A stretch of 64,000 nucleotides of DNA, taken from Mycobacterium noviomagense. GTDB lineage: Bacteria > Actinomycetota > Actinomycetes > Mycobacteriales > Mycobacteriaceae. Positions 1 through 7,802 of the stretch are shown here, in pieces; within the stretch, counting starts at the first letter, position 1, and each line of letters begins with the position of its first letter. The position numbers and the translations under genes were made by a program. The notes under the pieces are model-generated. The model searched no databases. It was not told the origin of the DNA and saw only the letters and a program-made list of their open reading frames with translations. Location: positions 3,596,001 to 3,660,000 of the forward strand of contig NZ_AP022583.1 of the NCBI RefSeq assembly GCF_010731635.1, read 5' to 3'.

Positions 1-221
1 TGCTCACCCAGTCGTGGCTGCTCGCCGTTCGGCCCCGACGGCGGCGGGTTACAGACAGCGGTCTCGTGCACGTCAGTCGAGCGGGTCAGCGCCATCGCCC
101 ACACCACACCCGTTATCAGAAGCAGCACCAACATAAGACCGAGAGCCGGCCGGGGATTGCGTCGCCGAAAGGGCCGGCCGTGCTTGTCGAAAGCGGTGCC
201 TTCTGTGATTTGCGCGACCAC
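1..221 (-). CDS. cei: Cei-like exported envelope protein (5' part only)
   Basis: Only the first 73 or so codons are in the window; the gene runs off the left edge. The start is a GTG at 219-221, giving a protein that begins VVAQITEGTAFDKHGRPF, followed by an RRRNPRP basic stretch and one membrane segment (about residues 26-45), then an extracytoplasmic part with Cys in AVCNPPP. This is the N-terminus I remember for M. tuberculosis Rv2700/Cei, a protein needed for cell envelope integrity. It is divergent from the DUF4193 gene, the same arrangement as Rv2700/Rv2699c, and shares the intergenic region holding a CRP-type site. Family identity is good; function is from the family, not from this fragment. 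Confidence 0.8.
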   Translation of the reverse strand, partial: MVAQITEGTAFDKHGRPFRRRNPRPALGLMLVLLLITGVVWAMALTRSTDVHETAVCNPPPSGPNGEQPRLGE

Positions 222-274
222 GTACGCACTCTAAACGGAATGTTTAAAGCGGCACACGGAGGGCAAATGTGGTA

Positions 275-290
275 TGTGATGTAAATCACA
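275..290. promoter_or_regulatory. CRP/cAMP receptor protein site
   Basis: The sequence TGTGATGTAAATCACA is a perfect match to the CRP consensus TGTGA-N6-TCACA, with both half-sites intact. It lies between the divergent cei-like gene (start 221) and the DUF4193 gene (start 384), about 94 bp before the latter. The mycobacterial CRP (Rv3676 in M. tuberculosis) uses this consensus, and I recall Rv2699c being listed as a target. The direction of regulation cannot be read from sequence. Confidence 0.75.
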
Positions 291-383
291 CTTGAAGGAA
301 CCCAGATACGGGCACGAATCATTTGGTGGATGCGTTCGACGCTGGTACAAAGCGTTGCTTGCAAGGTAACGAGGGGATGCAAG

Positions 384-686
384 ATGCCTACCGACTATGA
401 CGCCCCACGGCGCACCGAGACTGATGACGTTTCCGAGGATTCGCTAGAGGAACTCAAAGCGCGGCGGAACGAAGCCGCGTCGGCCGTGGTCGACGTCGAC
501 GAATCGGAAACCGCTGAAAACTTCGAACTGCCCGGCGCCGACTTGTCCGGCGAAGAGCTGTCCGTTCGCGTTATTCCCAAGCAGGCCGACGAGTTCACCT
601 GCTCGAGCTGCTTTTTGGTGCAACACCGCAGCCGGCTCGCCAGCGAGAAAAACGGCGTGATGATCTGTACCGACTGCGCGGCCTGA
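384..686 (+). CDS. DUF4193 zinc-ribbon-like protein (Rv2699c homologue)
   Basis: A 100-residue acidic protein. ATG 384 follows the purine-rich GAGGGGATGCAAG, which serves as ribosome binding site. The N-terminal two thirds are acidic and probably disordered; the C-terminus has a CxxC pair (C73, C76) and a second pair (C95, C98), the arrangement expected for a small zinc ribbon. Conserved across actinobacteria as DUF4193 and abundant in mycobacteria; the molecular role is not known to me. Expression is probably under CRP control through the palindrome at 275-290. It is monocistronic here, as the next gene is on the other strand. Confidence 0.85.
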   Translation: MPTDYDAPRRTETDDVSEDSLEELKARRNEAASAVVDVDESETAENFELPGADLSGEELSVRVIPKQADEFTCSSCFLVQHRSRLASEKNGVMICTDCAA

Positions 687-698
687 CCGGGCCGCGAG

Positions 699-1175
699 TC
701 AGTTGCGCAATGCCGACAGCACCCGGTCTGGGTGACGGCAGCTCACCAGCCAGTACGGCGTCGGATCATCGGGGTCATCGAGAACGACCAGAACCATCGG
801 CCCGACCCAGCCGCGATGCAAGACGTACGCCGCGGGATCCAGCTGGCGGCCGAGCGCCGCGGACTTCGCCGAACGCGGGACCTCTGCCGAGCGAGCGATC
901 ACGGTGACCGGCAAATGTGCTTGGCCGGCCCATAACTCGACACCACTGTCGCCGACCGTGACCCGGATTTCGAAGCGCCCCAACCACAGCAGCGCCGCGG
1001 CGGCCACCGCGAACAACACGACGAACGGCAGCCAGTCCGGCAGGCTGCGGATGCCGAGATTGACCTCGAAGGCGATCAGTGCGGCCAGCCCGAAGCCCAG
1101 CGGCCACCACCACCACGGCACCCAGAGTCGTTCGCGATACCGCACGCTTTGCGGCGCGACGCGCGTCCCGGACAC
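699..1175 (-). CDS. DUF3093 membrane protein (Rv2698 homologue)
   Basis: A 158-residue protein with two closely spaced hydrophobic segments (about residues 22-40 and 47-66) beginning at a [11 protein letters not shown] aromatic cluster, followed by a soluble domain of about 90 residues. This is the DUF3093 layout. It sits divergent from dut (start 1201), with only 25 bp between the two start codons, so their promoters must overlap each other's 5' regions. No function is established. The position next to dut agrees with the mycobacterial gene order. Confidence 0.8.
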   Translation of the reverse strand: MSGTRVAPQSVRYRERLWVPWWWWPLGFGLAALIAFEVNLGIRSLPDWLPFVVLFAVAAAALLWLGRFEIRVTVGDSGVELWAGQAHLPVTVIARSAEVPRSAKSAALGRQLDPAAYVLHRGWVGPMVLVVLDDPDDPTPYWLVSCRHPDRVLSALRN

Positions 1176-1200
1176 CCGGCCAAGGGTAGTCTGTGGCCCC

Positions 1201-1665
1201 GTGTCGACCAGTCTGGCGGTTGTCCGCTTGGACCGCGGACTTCCGCTGCCCAGCCGCGCCCACGACGGTGATGCCGGCGTAGATCTCTACAGCGCCGAAG
1301 ACGTGGAGCTGGCGCCGGGAGAGCGTGCGCTGGTCCGCACCGGCATCGCGGTGGCCGTCCCGTACGGAATGGTCGGCTTAGTGCACCCGCGCTCGGGATT
1401 GGCTGCGCGCGTTGGGCTTTCGATCGTGAACAGCCCGGGCACCATCGACGCCGGCTATCGCGGCGAGCTCAAGGTAGCGCTGATCAACCTCGACCCCGTC
1501 ACGCCGATCGTCGTGCATCGCGGCGACCGCATCGCCCAGTTGCTGGTGCAGCGGGTCGAGCTGGTCGAGCTGGTTGAGGTGTCGTCGTTCGACGAGGCCG
1601 GTTTGGCCGAGACATCCCGTGGCGACGGCGGCCACGGTTCCTCTGGCGGGCATGCGAGTTTGTGA
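1201..1665 (+). CDS. dut: dUTP diphosphatase (dUTPase)
   Basis: Hydrolyses dUTP to dUMP and pyrophosphate, keeping uracil out of DNA and feeding dTMP synthesis. The protein has 154 residues, the usual length of trimeric dUTPases, and all five motifs: [11 protein letters not shown] (about 21-31), PRSGLA (63-68), [13 protein letters not shown] (80-92) with the catalytic Asp at 83, RIAQLLV (110-116) and the C-terminal Gly-rich [14 protein letters not shown]. The start is GTG 1201. A TAGTCT hexamer eight bases upstream could serve as a -10 element for a leaderless message, which would explain the missing Shine-Dalgarno. Near-identical to the M. tuberculosis enzyme as I remember it. Confidence 0.97.
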   Translation: MSTSLAVVRLDRGLPLPSRAHDGDAGVDLYSAEDVELAPGERALVRTGIAVAVPYGMVGLVHPRSGLAARVGLSIVNSPGTIDAGYRGELKVALINLDPVTPIVVHRGDRIAQLLVQRVELVELVEVSSFDEAGLAETSRGDGGHGSSGGHASL

Positions 1666-1719
1666 TTTCGCGCGGGCGACGATGCTTAAGTGATGCGACG
1701 AGGAGGAGCGGCGCGGGCT

Positions 1720-2469
1720 ATGGCATTCGGTAGACGCAAACCCAAAGGCGCCAAAGGCGACACCACGCGCGAACCCGAGGCGACCACCACTCCGCCGGAA
1801 AGCGAGGCTGCGATCGACAACGAGCCATCCGAAGAGCTGGCCGGCCCGTTCGACATCGAGGACTTCGACGACCCGGCCGCGGCAGAGCTGGCCCGGCTCG
1901 ACCTGGGCTCGGTGCTGATACCGATGCCCGCCGCAGGCCAGGTGCAAGTGGAGGTCACCGAGGCCGGCATTCCGAGCGCGGTGTGGGTTGTCACAGCCAA
2001 CGGCCGCTACACCATCGCCGCCTACGCGGCGCCCAAGACAGGCGGTTTGTGGCGTGAGGTGGCCGCTGAGCTCGCCGAGTCGCTGCGCAAAGACTCGGTC
2101 AACGTCAGCATTCAAGACGGCCCGTGGGGCCGGGAAGTGGTCGGCGTCGCGGCCGGTGCGGTGCGGTTCGTCGGGGTCGACGGCTACCGCTGGATGATCC
2201 GCTGCGTGGTCAACGGTTCGCACGAGACCATCGACGCGCTGACCCAGGAAGCGCGAGAAGCGTTGGCAGACACCGTGGTTCGCCGCGGCGATACGCCGCT
2301 GCCGGTCAGGACGCCGCTGCCGGTGCAGCTGCCCGAGCCGATGGCGGCCCAGCTGCGTGAGGCCGCGGCCGCCCAGCAGGCCGCGGCACAGCAGCCCGGT
2401 GGCTCCGAGCAGGCGGCGCGCCGCAGCGCCGGCGGCTCGGCCATGCAACAGCTGCGCAGCAGCAGCTGA
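1720..2469 (+). CDS. DUF3710 protein (Rv2696c homologue)
   Basis: A 249-residue soluble protein starting MAFGRRKPKG at ATG 1720, chosen because AGGAGGAG (1701-1708) lies 11 bases upstream. Earlier in-frame codons at 1690 and 1693 would place this ribosome site inside the gene. The N-terminal 50 residues are charged and probably disordered; the middle (about 60-200) is the conserved DUF3710 part; the tail is Ala/Gln-rich and low in complexity. It follows dut on the same strand, probably as one unit. The function is unknown. Confidence 0.83.
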   Translation: MAFGRRKPKGAKGDTTREPEATTTPPESEAAIDNEPSEELAGPFDIEDFDDPAAAELARLDLGSVLIPMPAAGQVQVEVTEAGIPSAVWVVTANGRYTIAAYAAPKTGGLWREVAAELAESLRKDSVNVSIQDGPWGREVVGVAAGAVRFVGVDGYRWMIRCVVNGSHETIDALTQEAREALADTVVRRGDTPLPVRTPLPVQLPEPMAAQLREAAAAQQAAAQQPGGSEQAARRSAGGSAMQQLRSSS

Positions 2470-2471
2470 CC

Positions 2472-3266
2472 CTAGAGATCGCCCAGCGCGTCCAGGCACG
2501 CCGCGCCCAAAGTCGCGGGCTCGGCACCGATTTGGTCCAGCGTCACAGTCCGCAGCGCTGCGCGCGGCGCCGCGCTGACCCACTCGACAGCCACCTGCAG
2601 GGGATGAATCGGGTCATCGGTGGCCGCCGCCACCGCCAACGGTGCGACAAGCCGCGCAAGCTCTGCGCAGCTCGGTGCCACGTAGCTGGCCGCTTCCTCC
2701 ATGGCGTCGGGCAGTTGCGGCCACTGGCGCTGCCACGACCGGGCCAGTTCGTCGCCCAGCCAGCGCGGGCTGGACGCCCGCATCTGGGTCGTCGTCGCCG
2801 CGAGACCGTCACGTCGAAGCTGATGCGCCGAGTGCCGTGCGGCGTCGGCGGCGGGGGCCGCCGCCGGCGCCCCGGTCCACGCCGGCAACGCCGCGAGCAC
2901 CGCGACCGCGCGATCGGGATGGTTCAGCGCCCACGCGGCCGCCACCGCTGCGCCGATCGACACACCCCCGACCGCGATAGGACCGGCACCAGCGGCGGTG
3001 TCCATGGCGGCGCGGTAGCCGTCGATCAGCTGTCCGGGCCGCGGCCGATGCGCGACCACCACCGCACCGGCCTGGTGCAGCGGGCTGGCGAAAGCCCGCG
3101 CCACGTAATGGTCGTCGGAGCCGGTGCCGGGCAACAAGACGGTGGTGACACCGCGCAAATTCACAGCCACGCCCCTGATATTGCCTGCCGTTTGTGGGTA
3201 CTCCCACGGCACCCCGAGGGCTGTGTGGCATCGGGGAACCAACAGGTCTACGGTGTCCGTTGGCAT
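2472..3266 (-). CDS. alpha/beta hydrolase (Rv2695 homologue)
   Basis: A 264-residue alpha/beta hydrolase-type protein. It carries VLLPGTGSDD after the first strands (oxyanion region) and the nucleophile elbow GGVSIGAA (G-x-S-x-G). The acid is plausibly the Asp in AATDDPIHP and the following His completes the triad. The start is placed at the ATG of MPTDTVDLLVP; upstream in-frame codons lack family similarity. Convergent with the DUF3710 gene (2 bp apart) and divergent from the OB-fold gene. The substrate is unknown. Confidence 0.75.
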   Translation of the reverse strand: MPTDTVDLLVPRCHTALGVPWEYPQTAGNIRGVAVNLRGVTTVLLPGTGSDDHYVARAFASPLHQAGAVVVAHRPRPGQLIDGYRAAMDTAAGAGPIAVGGVSIGAAVAAAWALNHPDRAVAVLAALPAWTGAPAAAPAADAARHSAHQLRRDGLAATTTQMRASSPRWLGDELARSWQRQWPQLPDAMEEAASYVAPSCAELARLVAPLAVAAATDDPIHPLQVAVEWVSAAPRAALRTVTLDQIGAEPATLGAACLDALGDL

Positions 3267-3313
3267 AACTAGATGGCGTCCATGATGGACTGGCAGAAGC
3301 GTCAGGAGAGGCC

Positions 3314-3682
3314 ATGACGGCCGCAAACTATCTGCGCCGGCTCACGCGTCGGTTGACAGAAGACCCGGAACAACTCGACGTCGAGGAGTTGTCCGACGAG
3401 GCGCTCAACACCGGAGCCCAGCGGGCAATCGACTGCCAGCGCGGCCAAGAGGTCACGATGGTGGGCACGTTGCGCAGCGTCGAAGCCAACGCCAAGGGGT
3501 GCGCCGGCGGGGTCCGCGCGGAATTGTTCGACGGCACCGACACCGTGACGCTGGTGTGGTTGGGGCAGCGGCGCATACCCGGCATCGAGTCGGGTCGCAC
3601 GCTGCGGGTGCGGGGTCGGTTGGGCACGCTGGAAAACGGTGCCAAAGCGATCTACAACCCGCATTACGAAATTCAGCGGTGA
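3314..3682 (+). CDS. OB-fold nucleic-acid-binding protein (Rv2694c homologue)
   Basis: A 122-residue protein. A short helical N-terminus (LRRLTRRLTEDPEQLDVEEL) is followed by an OB-fold region: QEVTMVGTLRSVEANAKG, VRAELFDGTDTVTLVWLG and SGRTLRVRGRLGT are the typical strands of RecG/AsnRS-like tRNA-anticodon or ssDNA-binding domains. ATG 3314 follows CAGGAGAGGCC, a good ribosome site. It is followed 42 bp downstream by the DUF3159 membrane gene on the same strand. The actual ligand is unknown. Confidence 0.8.
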   Translation: MTAANYLRRLTRRLTEDPEQLDVEELSDEALNTGAQRAIDCQRGQEVTMVGTLRSVEANAKGCAGGVRAELFDGTDTVTLVWLGQRRIPGIESGRTLRVRGRLGTLENGAKAIYNPHYEIQR

Positions 3683-3724
3683 CGGCGCAGGACGGTGACG
3701 GCGTCGCGCCCATCGGTGTGAGTC

Positions 3725-4390
3725 ATGGCTGCTGATCGCAGTGGCGACCAGCGCTTGCTGGCGCAGCTGGGCGGGGTGAGCGGGCTCATCTACTCGTCGG
3801 TGCCCGTGGTGGTCTTCGTCGGCGTCTCCGGCGTATTCGGTTTACTGGCCGCTATCGGCGCGGCGTTGGTCGCCGCCGCGGCGATTCTGCTGCTGCGCCT
3901 TGTCCGGCGGGAGTCGACGCAGCCCGCGGTGTCCGGCTTCTTCGGCGTCGCCTGCTGCGCGTTGGTCGCCTACGCCGTCGGGCAGTCGAAGGGCTACTTC
4001 CTGCTGGGCATCTGGATGTCGCTGGTCTGGGCGGTGATCTTCGCGCTGTCGGTGGTGATCCGGCGCCCGCTGGTCGGCTACGTGTGGAGCTGGGCCGGCG
4101 GACATGACCGCAGTTGGCGACACGTGCGCCGCGCGGTGTTGGCGTTCGACGCCGCGACGCTGGCCTGGGTGCTGGTATTCGGCGCGCGGTTCGTGGTGCA
4201 ACGGCTGCTCTACGACGCCGACCACACCGGCTGGCTGGCCGCAGCCCGGATCGGGATGGGCTGGCCGCTGACTGCGGCGGCTGCGGCGCTGACCTACCTG
4301 GCGATCAAGTCTGCGCAACGTGCGATGCGTTCGGCGCAGGCTGATGCTCCGGCAGCAGCAGCTGACGCAGCTCCTCCTCCACCTCGGTAA
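3725..4390 (+). CDS. DUF3159 integral membrane protein (Rv2693c homologue)
   Basis: A 221-residue protein with about five or six membrane segments between residues 20 and 200, a conserved hydrophilic loop (WAGGHDRSWRHVRRAV) in the middle and an Ala/Pro-rich cytoplasmic tail. This is DUF3159, found beside ceoBC in mycobacteria. Its 3' end overlaps the end of ceoC (opposite strand) by 86 bp, so the last residues are constrained by both genes. The function is unknown. Neighbourhood with potassium-uptake genes is suggestive only. Confidence 0.78.
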   Translation: MAADRSGDQRLLAQLGGVSGLIYSSVPVVVFVGVSGVFGLLAAIGAALVAAAAILLLRLVRRESTQPAVSGFFGVACCALVAYAVGQSKGYFLLGIWMSLVWAVIFALSVVIRRPLVGYVWSWAGGHDRSWRHVRRAVLAFDAATLAWVLVFGARFVVQRLLYDADHTGWLAAARIGMGWPLTAAAAALTYLAIKSAQRAMRSAQADAPAAAADAAPPPPR

Positions 4391-5003
4391 CGGCCACGAA
4401 CAGCAGTTCGTCGCCGCCTTCCAGCGGCTCGTCCGCCGCCGGCACGATCACCCGCGGGCCGCGCAAAATCGTCACCAGCGCAGCGTCGCGCGGCAGCTGC
4501 AGCCTGCGCACGGGTTTGCCGCCCCACGGGGTGTCGTCGGGCAGCGTGATCTCGACCAGGTTGGCCTGGCCTTTGCGGAACTCCATCAGCCGCACCAGGT
4601 CGCCGACCGCGACGGCCTCCTCGACCAACGACGCCAGGATCCGCGGAGTCGACACCGCCACGTCCACGCCCCAGGCGTCGGTGAAAAGCCATTCGTTGCG
4701 CGGATCGTTGACCCGGGCCACCACGCGCGGCACCGCGAACTCGGTCTTGGCCAGCAAGCTCAGCACCACGTTGGCCTTGTCGTCGCCGGTGGCGGCGACC
4801 ACGACGTCGAAGTCCTCGAGGTGCACGGACTCCAGCAAGCTCAACTCGCAGGCGTCGCCTAACCGCCAGTGCGCGGACGGGATGGCGTCGACGTCGACGT
4901 GGTCGATGTTGCGTTCGATCAGCGTCACCTCGTGACCGCTTTCGGTGAGCTCGCGGGCGATCGAACGGCCGACAGCACCGGCCCCGGAGATCGCGACTTT
5001 CAT
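4305..5003 (-). CDS. ceoC: TrkA-type potassium uptake regulatory protein CeoC
   Basis: A 232-residue RCK/TrkA protein. The Rossmann motif GAGAVGRSIA (residues 7-16) and the acidic residue ending strand 2 (LIERN) indicate NAD(H) binding; VVVAATGDDKANVVLSL is the conserved RCK_N segment. Residues from about 140 (GDLVRLMEFRKGQANLVEI) form RCK_C. The start is the ATG at 5003, one base after the TGA of ceoB, so the two genes are translationally coupled. In M. tuberculosis CeoB and CeoC act in potassium homeostasis without a neighbouring TrkH; the KimA-like permease divergent from ceoB is the obvious partner (inference). Confidence 0.9.
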   Translation of the reverse strand: MKVAISGAGAVGRSIARELTESGHEVTLIERNIDHVDVDAIPSAHWRLGDACELSLLESVHLEDFDVVVAATGDDKANVVLSLLAKTEFAVPRVVARVNDPRNEWLFTDAWGVDVAVSTPRILASLVEEAVAVGDLVRLMEFRKGQANLVEITLPDDTPWGGKPVRRLQLPRDAALVTILRGPRVIVPAADEPLEGGDELLFVAVTEVEEELRQLLLPEHQPAPNASHVAQT

Positions 5004-5004
5004 T

Positions 5005-5676
5005 TCATGCTCCAAGGTCCTCACTCGGCGGCTGGGCGGCGATGGCCTGCGCCTCGGTGGCGCGCCCGGCGACCGCGGCGACGTACACCTGGTCGCCGGC
5101 CTGGATCACTGTTTTGGGTTCGGGCAGCACCCCGCTACCGAACCGGACCATGAACGCGACCCGGGCGCCGGTGGCTTCTTCCAGATCGGTGATGCGGTGA
5201 CCCACCCAGTCTTCATGTACGACCAGCTCGACGACGGCGACGGTACCGGTAGGGTCGCGCCACTTGGTCGTCTCGCTTTCCCGCAGCAGGGCGTTGAGCA
5301 GCCGGTCGGTGGTCCATGGCACCGTGGCGATCGTGGGGATGCCGAGCCGCTCGTAGACCGCGGCGCGTTTGGCGTCGTAGATGCGCGCGACGACCCGCTG
5401 CACACCCCACGTTTCGCGGGCCAGCCGGGCCGAGATGATATTGGAGTTGTCGCCGGACGACACCGCGGCGAACGCGCCGGCTTGCTCGATACCCGCTCGC
5501 AGCAACACGTCGCGGTCGAATCCCAGGCCCAGCACCCGTTCGCCCGCAAAGTCGGGGCTGAGCCGGTTGAAGGCGGTGCTGTCGCGGTCGATGACCGCGA
5601 CATCGTGTCCGATCCGGGACAGCCCGTCGGCCACGGCGGCGCCCACCCGGCCGCACCCCATCACTACTACCCGCAC
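5005..5676 (-). CDS. ceoB: TrkA-type potassium uptake regulatory protein CeoB
   Basis: A 223-residue TrkA/RCK protein beginning MRVVVMGCGRVGAAVA, with the GxGxxG dinucleotide motif at residues 7-12 and the acidic strand-2 end VIDRDS. The middle part VVARIYDAKRAAVYERLG is the typical TrkA segment, and the C-terminal RCK_C domain starts near residue 135. First gene of the ceoB-ceoC pair; its stop is one base before the ceoC ATG. Upstream it faces the KimA-like permease gene across 131 bp containing a 9-bp perfect inverted repeat. Confidence 0.9.
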   Translation of the reverse strand: MRVVVMGCGRVGAAVADGLSRIGHDVAVIDRDSTAFNRLSPDFAGERVLGLGFDRDVLLRAGIEQAGAFAAVSSGDNSNIISARLARETWGVQRVVARIYDAKRAAVYERLGIPTIATVPWTTDRLLNALLRESETTKWRDPTGTVAVVELVVHEDWVGHRITDLEEATGARVAFMVRFGSGVLPEPKTVIQAGDQVYVAAVAGRATEAQAIAAQPPSEDLGA

Positions 5677-5749
5677 TGAGGTCCTTTCGGCAGCAGCCTG
5701 TCGTCGGGGCCCGGTCGGCAGCCCCGTTGGCCCGCCGATTTCTACCCGG

Positions 5750-5772
5750 AGCGTTCCCCTCTAGGGAACGCT
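5750..5772. promoter_or_regulatory. palindromic operator candidate between ceoB and the permease
   Basis: AGCGTTCCC (5750-5758) and GGGAACGCT (5764-5772) are perfect inverted arms separated by CTCTA. The site lies in the divergent ceoB/KimA-like intergenic region, about 36-58 bp upstream of the permease GTG. Nothing like a T-run follows either arm and no gene ends here, so a regulator site is more likely than a terminator. The binding protein is unknown. Confidence 0.45.
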
Positions 5773-5807
5773 ACCGCCAGCGTCGCGTGGGCTTACCCTT
5801 GGCTCTC

Positions 5808-7802
5808 GTGTCCAAACTCTCGACCGCGGCGCGCCGATTGGTTTTGGGTCGGCCGTTCCGCAGCGATCGACTGAGCCACACCCTGCTGCCCAAGCGCATC
5901 GCGCTGCCGGTATTCGCCTCCGACGCGTTGTCGTCGGTGGCGTACGCCCCCGAGGAGATCTTCCTGATGCTGTCGGTGGCCGGGTTGGCCGCCTACGCGA
6001 TGACACCGTGGATCGGGCTGGCGGTGGCCGTCGTGTTGTTGGTGGTGGTGGCCAGCTACCGGCAGAATGTGCACGCCTACCCCTCCGGAGGCGGGGACTA
6101 CGAAGTCGTGACCACCAACCTGGGCGCCAACGCCGGCCTGCTGGTCGCCAGTGCCCTGATGGTGGATTACGTTCTGACCGTTGCTGTTTCGACAGCTTCG
6201 GCGATGTCGAACATCGGCTCGGCGATCCCGTTCGTGGCCGATCACAAGGTGCTGTTCTCGGTCAGCGCGATCCTTCTGGTGATGGCGATGAACCTGCGCG
6301 GCGTGCGCGAATCCGGCGTGGCGTTCGCGATTCCCACCTACGCATTCATCATCGGGGTCCTCATCATGCTCGCGTGGGGACTGTTTCGCATATACGTGCT
6401 GGGGGATCCGCTGCGCGCCGAGTCCGCCGGTTTCGTGATGCGCGCCGAACGCGGCAAGATCGCCGGTTTGGCGCTGATGTTTCTGGTGGCGCGGTCGTTT
6501 TCGTCGGGCTGTGCGGCGCTGACCGGTGTGGAGGCGATCAGCAACGGCGTGCCGGCGTTCCGAAAGCCCAAGTCGCGCAACGCCGCAACGACATTGCTGA
6601 TGCTGGGCACCATCGCGGTGACGTTGTTCATGGGCATCATCGTGCTGGCTGAGAAGACCGGCGTCCAGGTCGTCGACGACCCCGAGAAGCAGCTGGTGGG
6701 TACGCCTGCGGACTATCACCAGAAGACGCTGGTCACCCAGCTGGCCGGGGCGGTGTTCGGCAGCTTCCACATCGGGTTGTTGCTCATCGCCACGGTGACG
6801 GCGCTCATCCTGGTGCTGGCGGCCAACACCGCGTTCAACGGTTTCCCGGTGCTGGGTTCGGTTCTCGCGCAGCACAGCTATCTGCCGCGCCAGCTGCATA
6901 CCCGCGGAGACCGGCTGGCGTTCTCCAACGGCATCCTGTTTTTGTCGGCGGCCGCGCTCGCGGCGATCATCGCGTTCCGCGCTCAGGTGACCGCGCTGAT
7001 CCAGCTCTACATCGTCGGAGTGTTCATTTCGTTCACGCTGAGCCAGATCGGCATGGTCCGGCACTGGGCCCGGCTGTTGCGCACCGAAACCGATCCGTCG
7101 CTGCGGCGCAAGATGATGCGCTCGCGGATGGTCAACACGATCGGCTTCCTGGCCACCGGCACGGTGCTGTTCGTCGTGCTGATCACCAAGTTCCTTGCCG
7201 GAGCCTGGATCGCGGTCGTCGCGATGGGCTCACTGTTCGCGATCATGAAGCTGATCCGCCGCCACTACAACACCGTGAGCCAGGAACTGGAGGAGCAGGC
7301 GGCAGCCCACAAAGGCGTGGTGTTGCCCAGCCGCAACCACGCCATGGTGCTGGTGTCGAAGTTGCATCTGCCGACACTGCGTGCGCTGGCCTACGCGCGG
7401 GCCACCCGCCCTGATGTGCTCGAAGCCGTCACGGTCAGTGTCGACGACGCCGAAACCCGTGAGCTGGTGCGCAAATGGGAGGACAGCGATATCAGCGTGC
7501 CGCTCAAGGTGATCGCGTCGCCGTATCGCGAAGTCACCCGCCCGGTGCTGGACTACGTTAAGCGGGTCAGCAAAGAGTCGCCGCGCACCGTCGTGACGGT
7601 GTTCATCCCCGAGTATGTGGTGGGTCACTGGTGGGAACAGCTGCTGCACAACCAGAGTGCGCTTCGCCTCAAAGGCCGGCTGCTGTTCATGCCCGGGGTG
7701 ATGGTGACTTCGGTTCCCTGGCAACTCAGTTCGTCGGAGCGGGTCAAGGCGCTGCAGCCGCACGCCGCTCCCGGCGACGCCCGACGGGGCATCTTCGATT
7801 GA
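5808..7802 (+). CDS. APC-superfamily permease, KimA-like potassium importer (Rv2690c homologue)
   Basis: A 664-residue membrane protein. Residues 1-480 or so hold about 12 hydrophobic segments. Motifs include FASDALSSVAYAPEEI near the start of TM1, SGGGDYEVV, and SSGCAALTGVEAISNGVPAF, which matches KimA-type APC transporters rather than amino-acid permeases. The last 170 residues form a soluble cytoplasmic domain, also as in KimA. GTG 5808 is the start, giving VSKLSTAARRLV; a TACCCT hexamer eight bases upstream would make the message leaderless. Divergent from ceoB/ceoC, so a K+ role is a reasonable inference; the family annotation in M. tuberculosis is only 'integral membrane protein'. Confidence 0.85.
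   Translation: MSKLSTAARRLVLGRPFRSDRLSHTLLPKRIALPVFASDALSSVAYAPEEIFLMLSVAGLAAYAMTPWIGLAVAVVLLVVVASYRQNVHAYPSGGGDYEVVTTNLGANAGLLVASALMVDYVLTVAVSTASAMSNIGSAIPFVADHKVLFSVSAILLVMAMNLRGVRESGVAFAIPTYAFIIGVLIMLAWGLFRIYVLGDPLRAESAGFVMRAERGKIAGLALMFLVARSFSSGCAALTGVEAISNGVPAFRKPKSRNAATTLLMLGTIAVTLFMGIIVLAEKTGVQVVDDPEKQLVGTPADYHQKTLVTQLAGAVFGSFHIGLLLIATVTALILVLAANTAFNGFPVLGSVLAQHSYLPRQLHTRGDRLAFSNGILFLSAAALAAIIAFRAQVTALIQLYIVGVFISFTLSQIGMVRHWARLLRTETDPSLRRKMMRSRMVNTIGFLATGTVLFVVLITKFLAGAWIAVVAMGSLFAIMKLIRRHYNTVSQELEEQAAAHKGVVLPSRNHAMVLVSKLHLPTLRALAYARATRPDVLEAVTVSVDDAETRELVRKWEDSDISVPLKVIASPYREVTRPVLDYVKRVSKESPRTVVTVFIPEYVVGHWWEQLLHNQSALRLKGRLLFMPGVMVTSVPWQLSSSERVKALQPHAAPGDARRGIFD

Noticed and set aside
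5793-7064. Long minus-strand frame opposite the KimA-like permease
   Set aside because: Composition is His/Arg/Gln-rich as expected for antisense of a membrane protein, with no domain; the plus-strand product is clearly a transporter.
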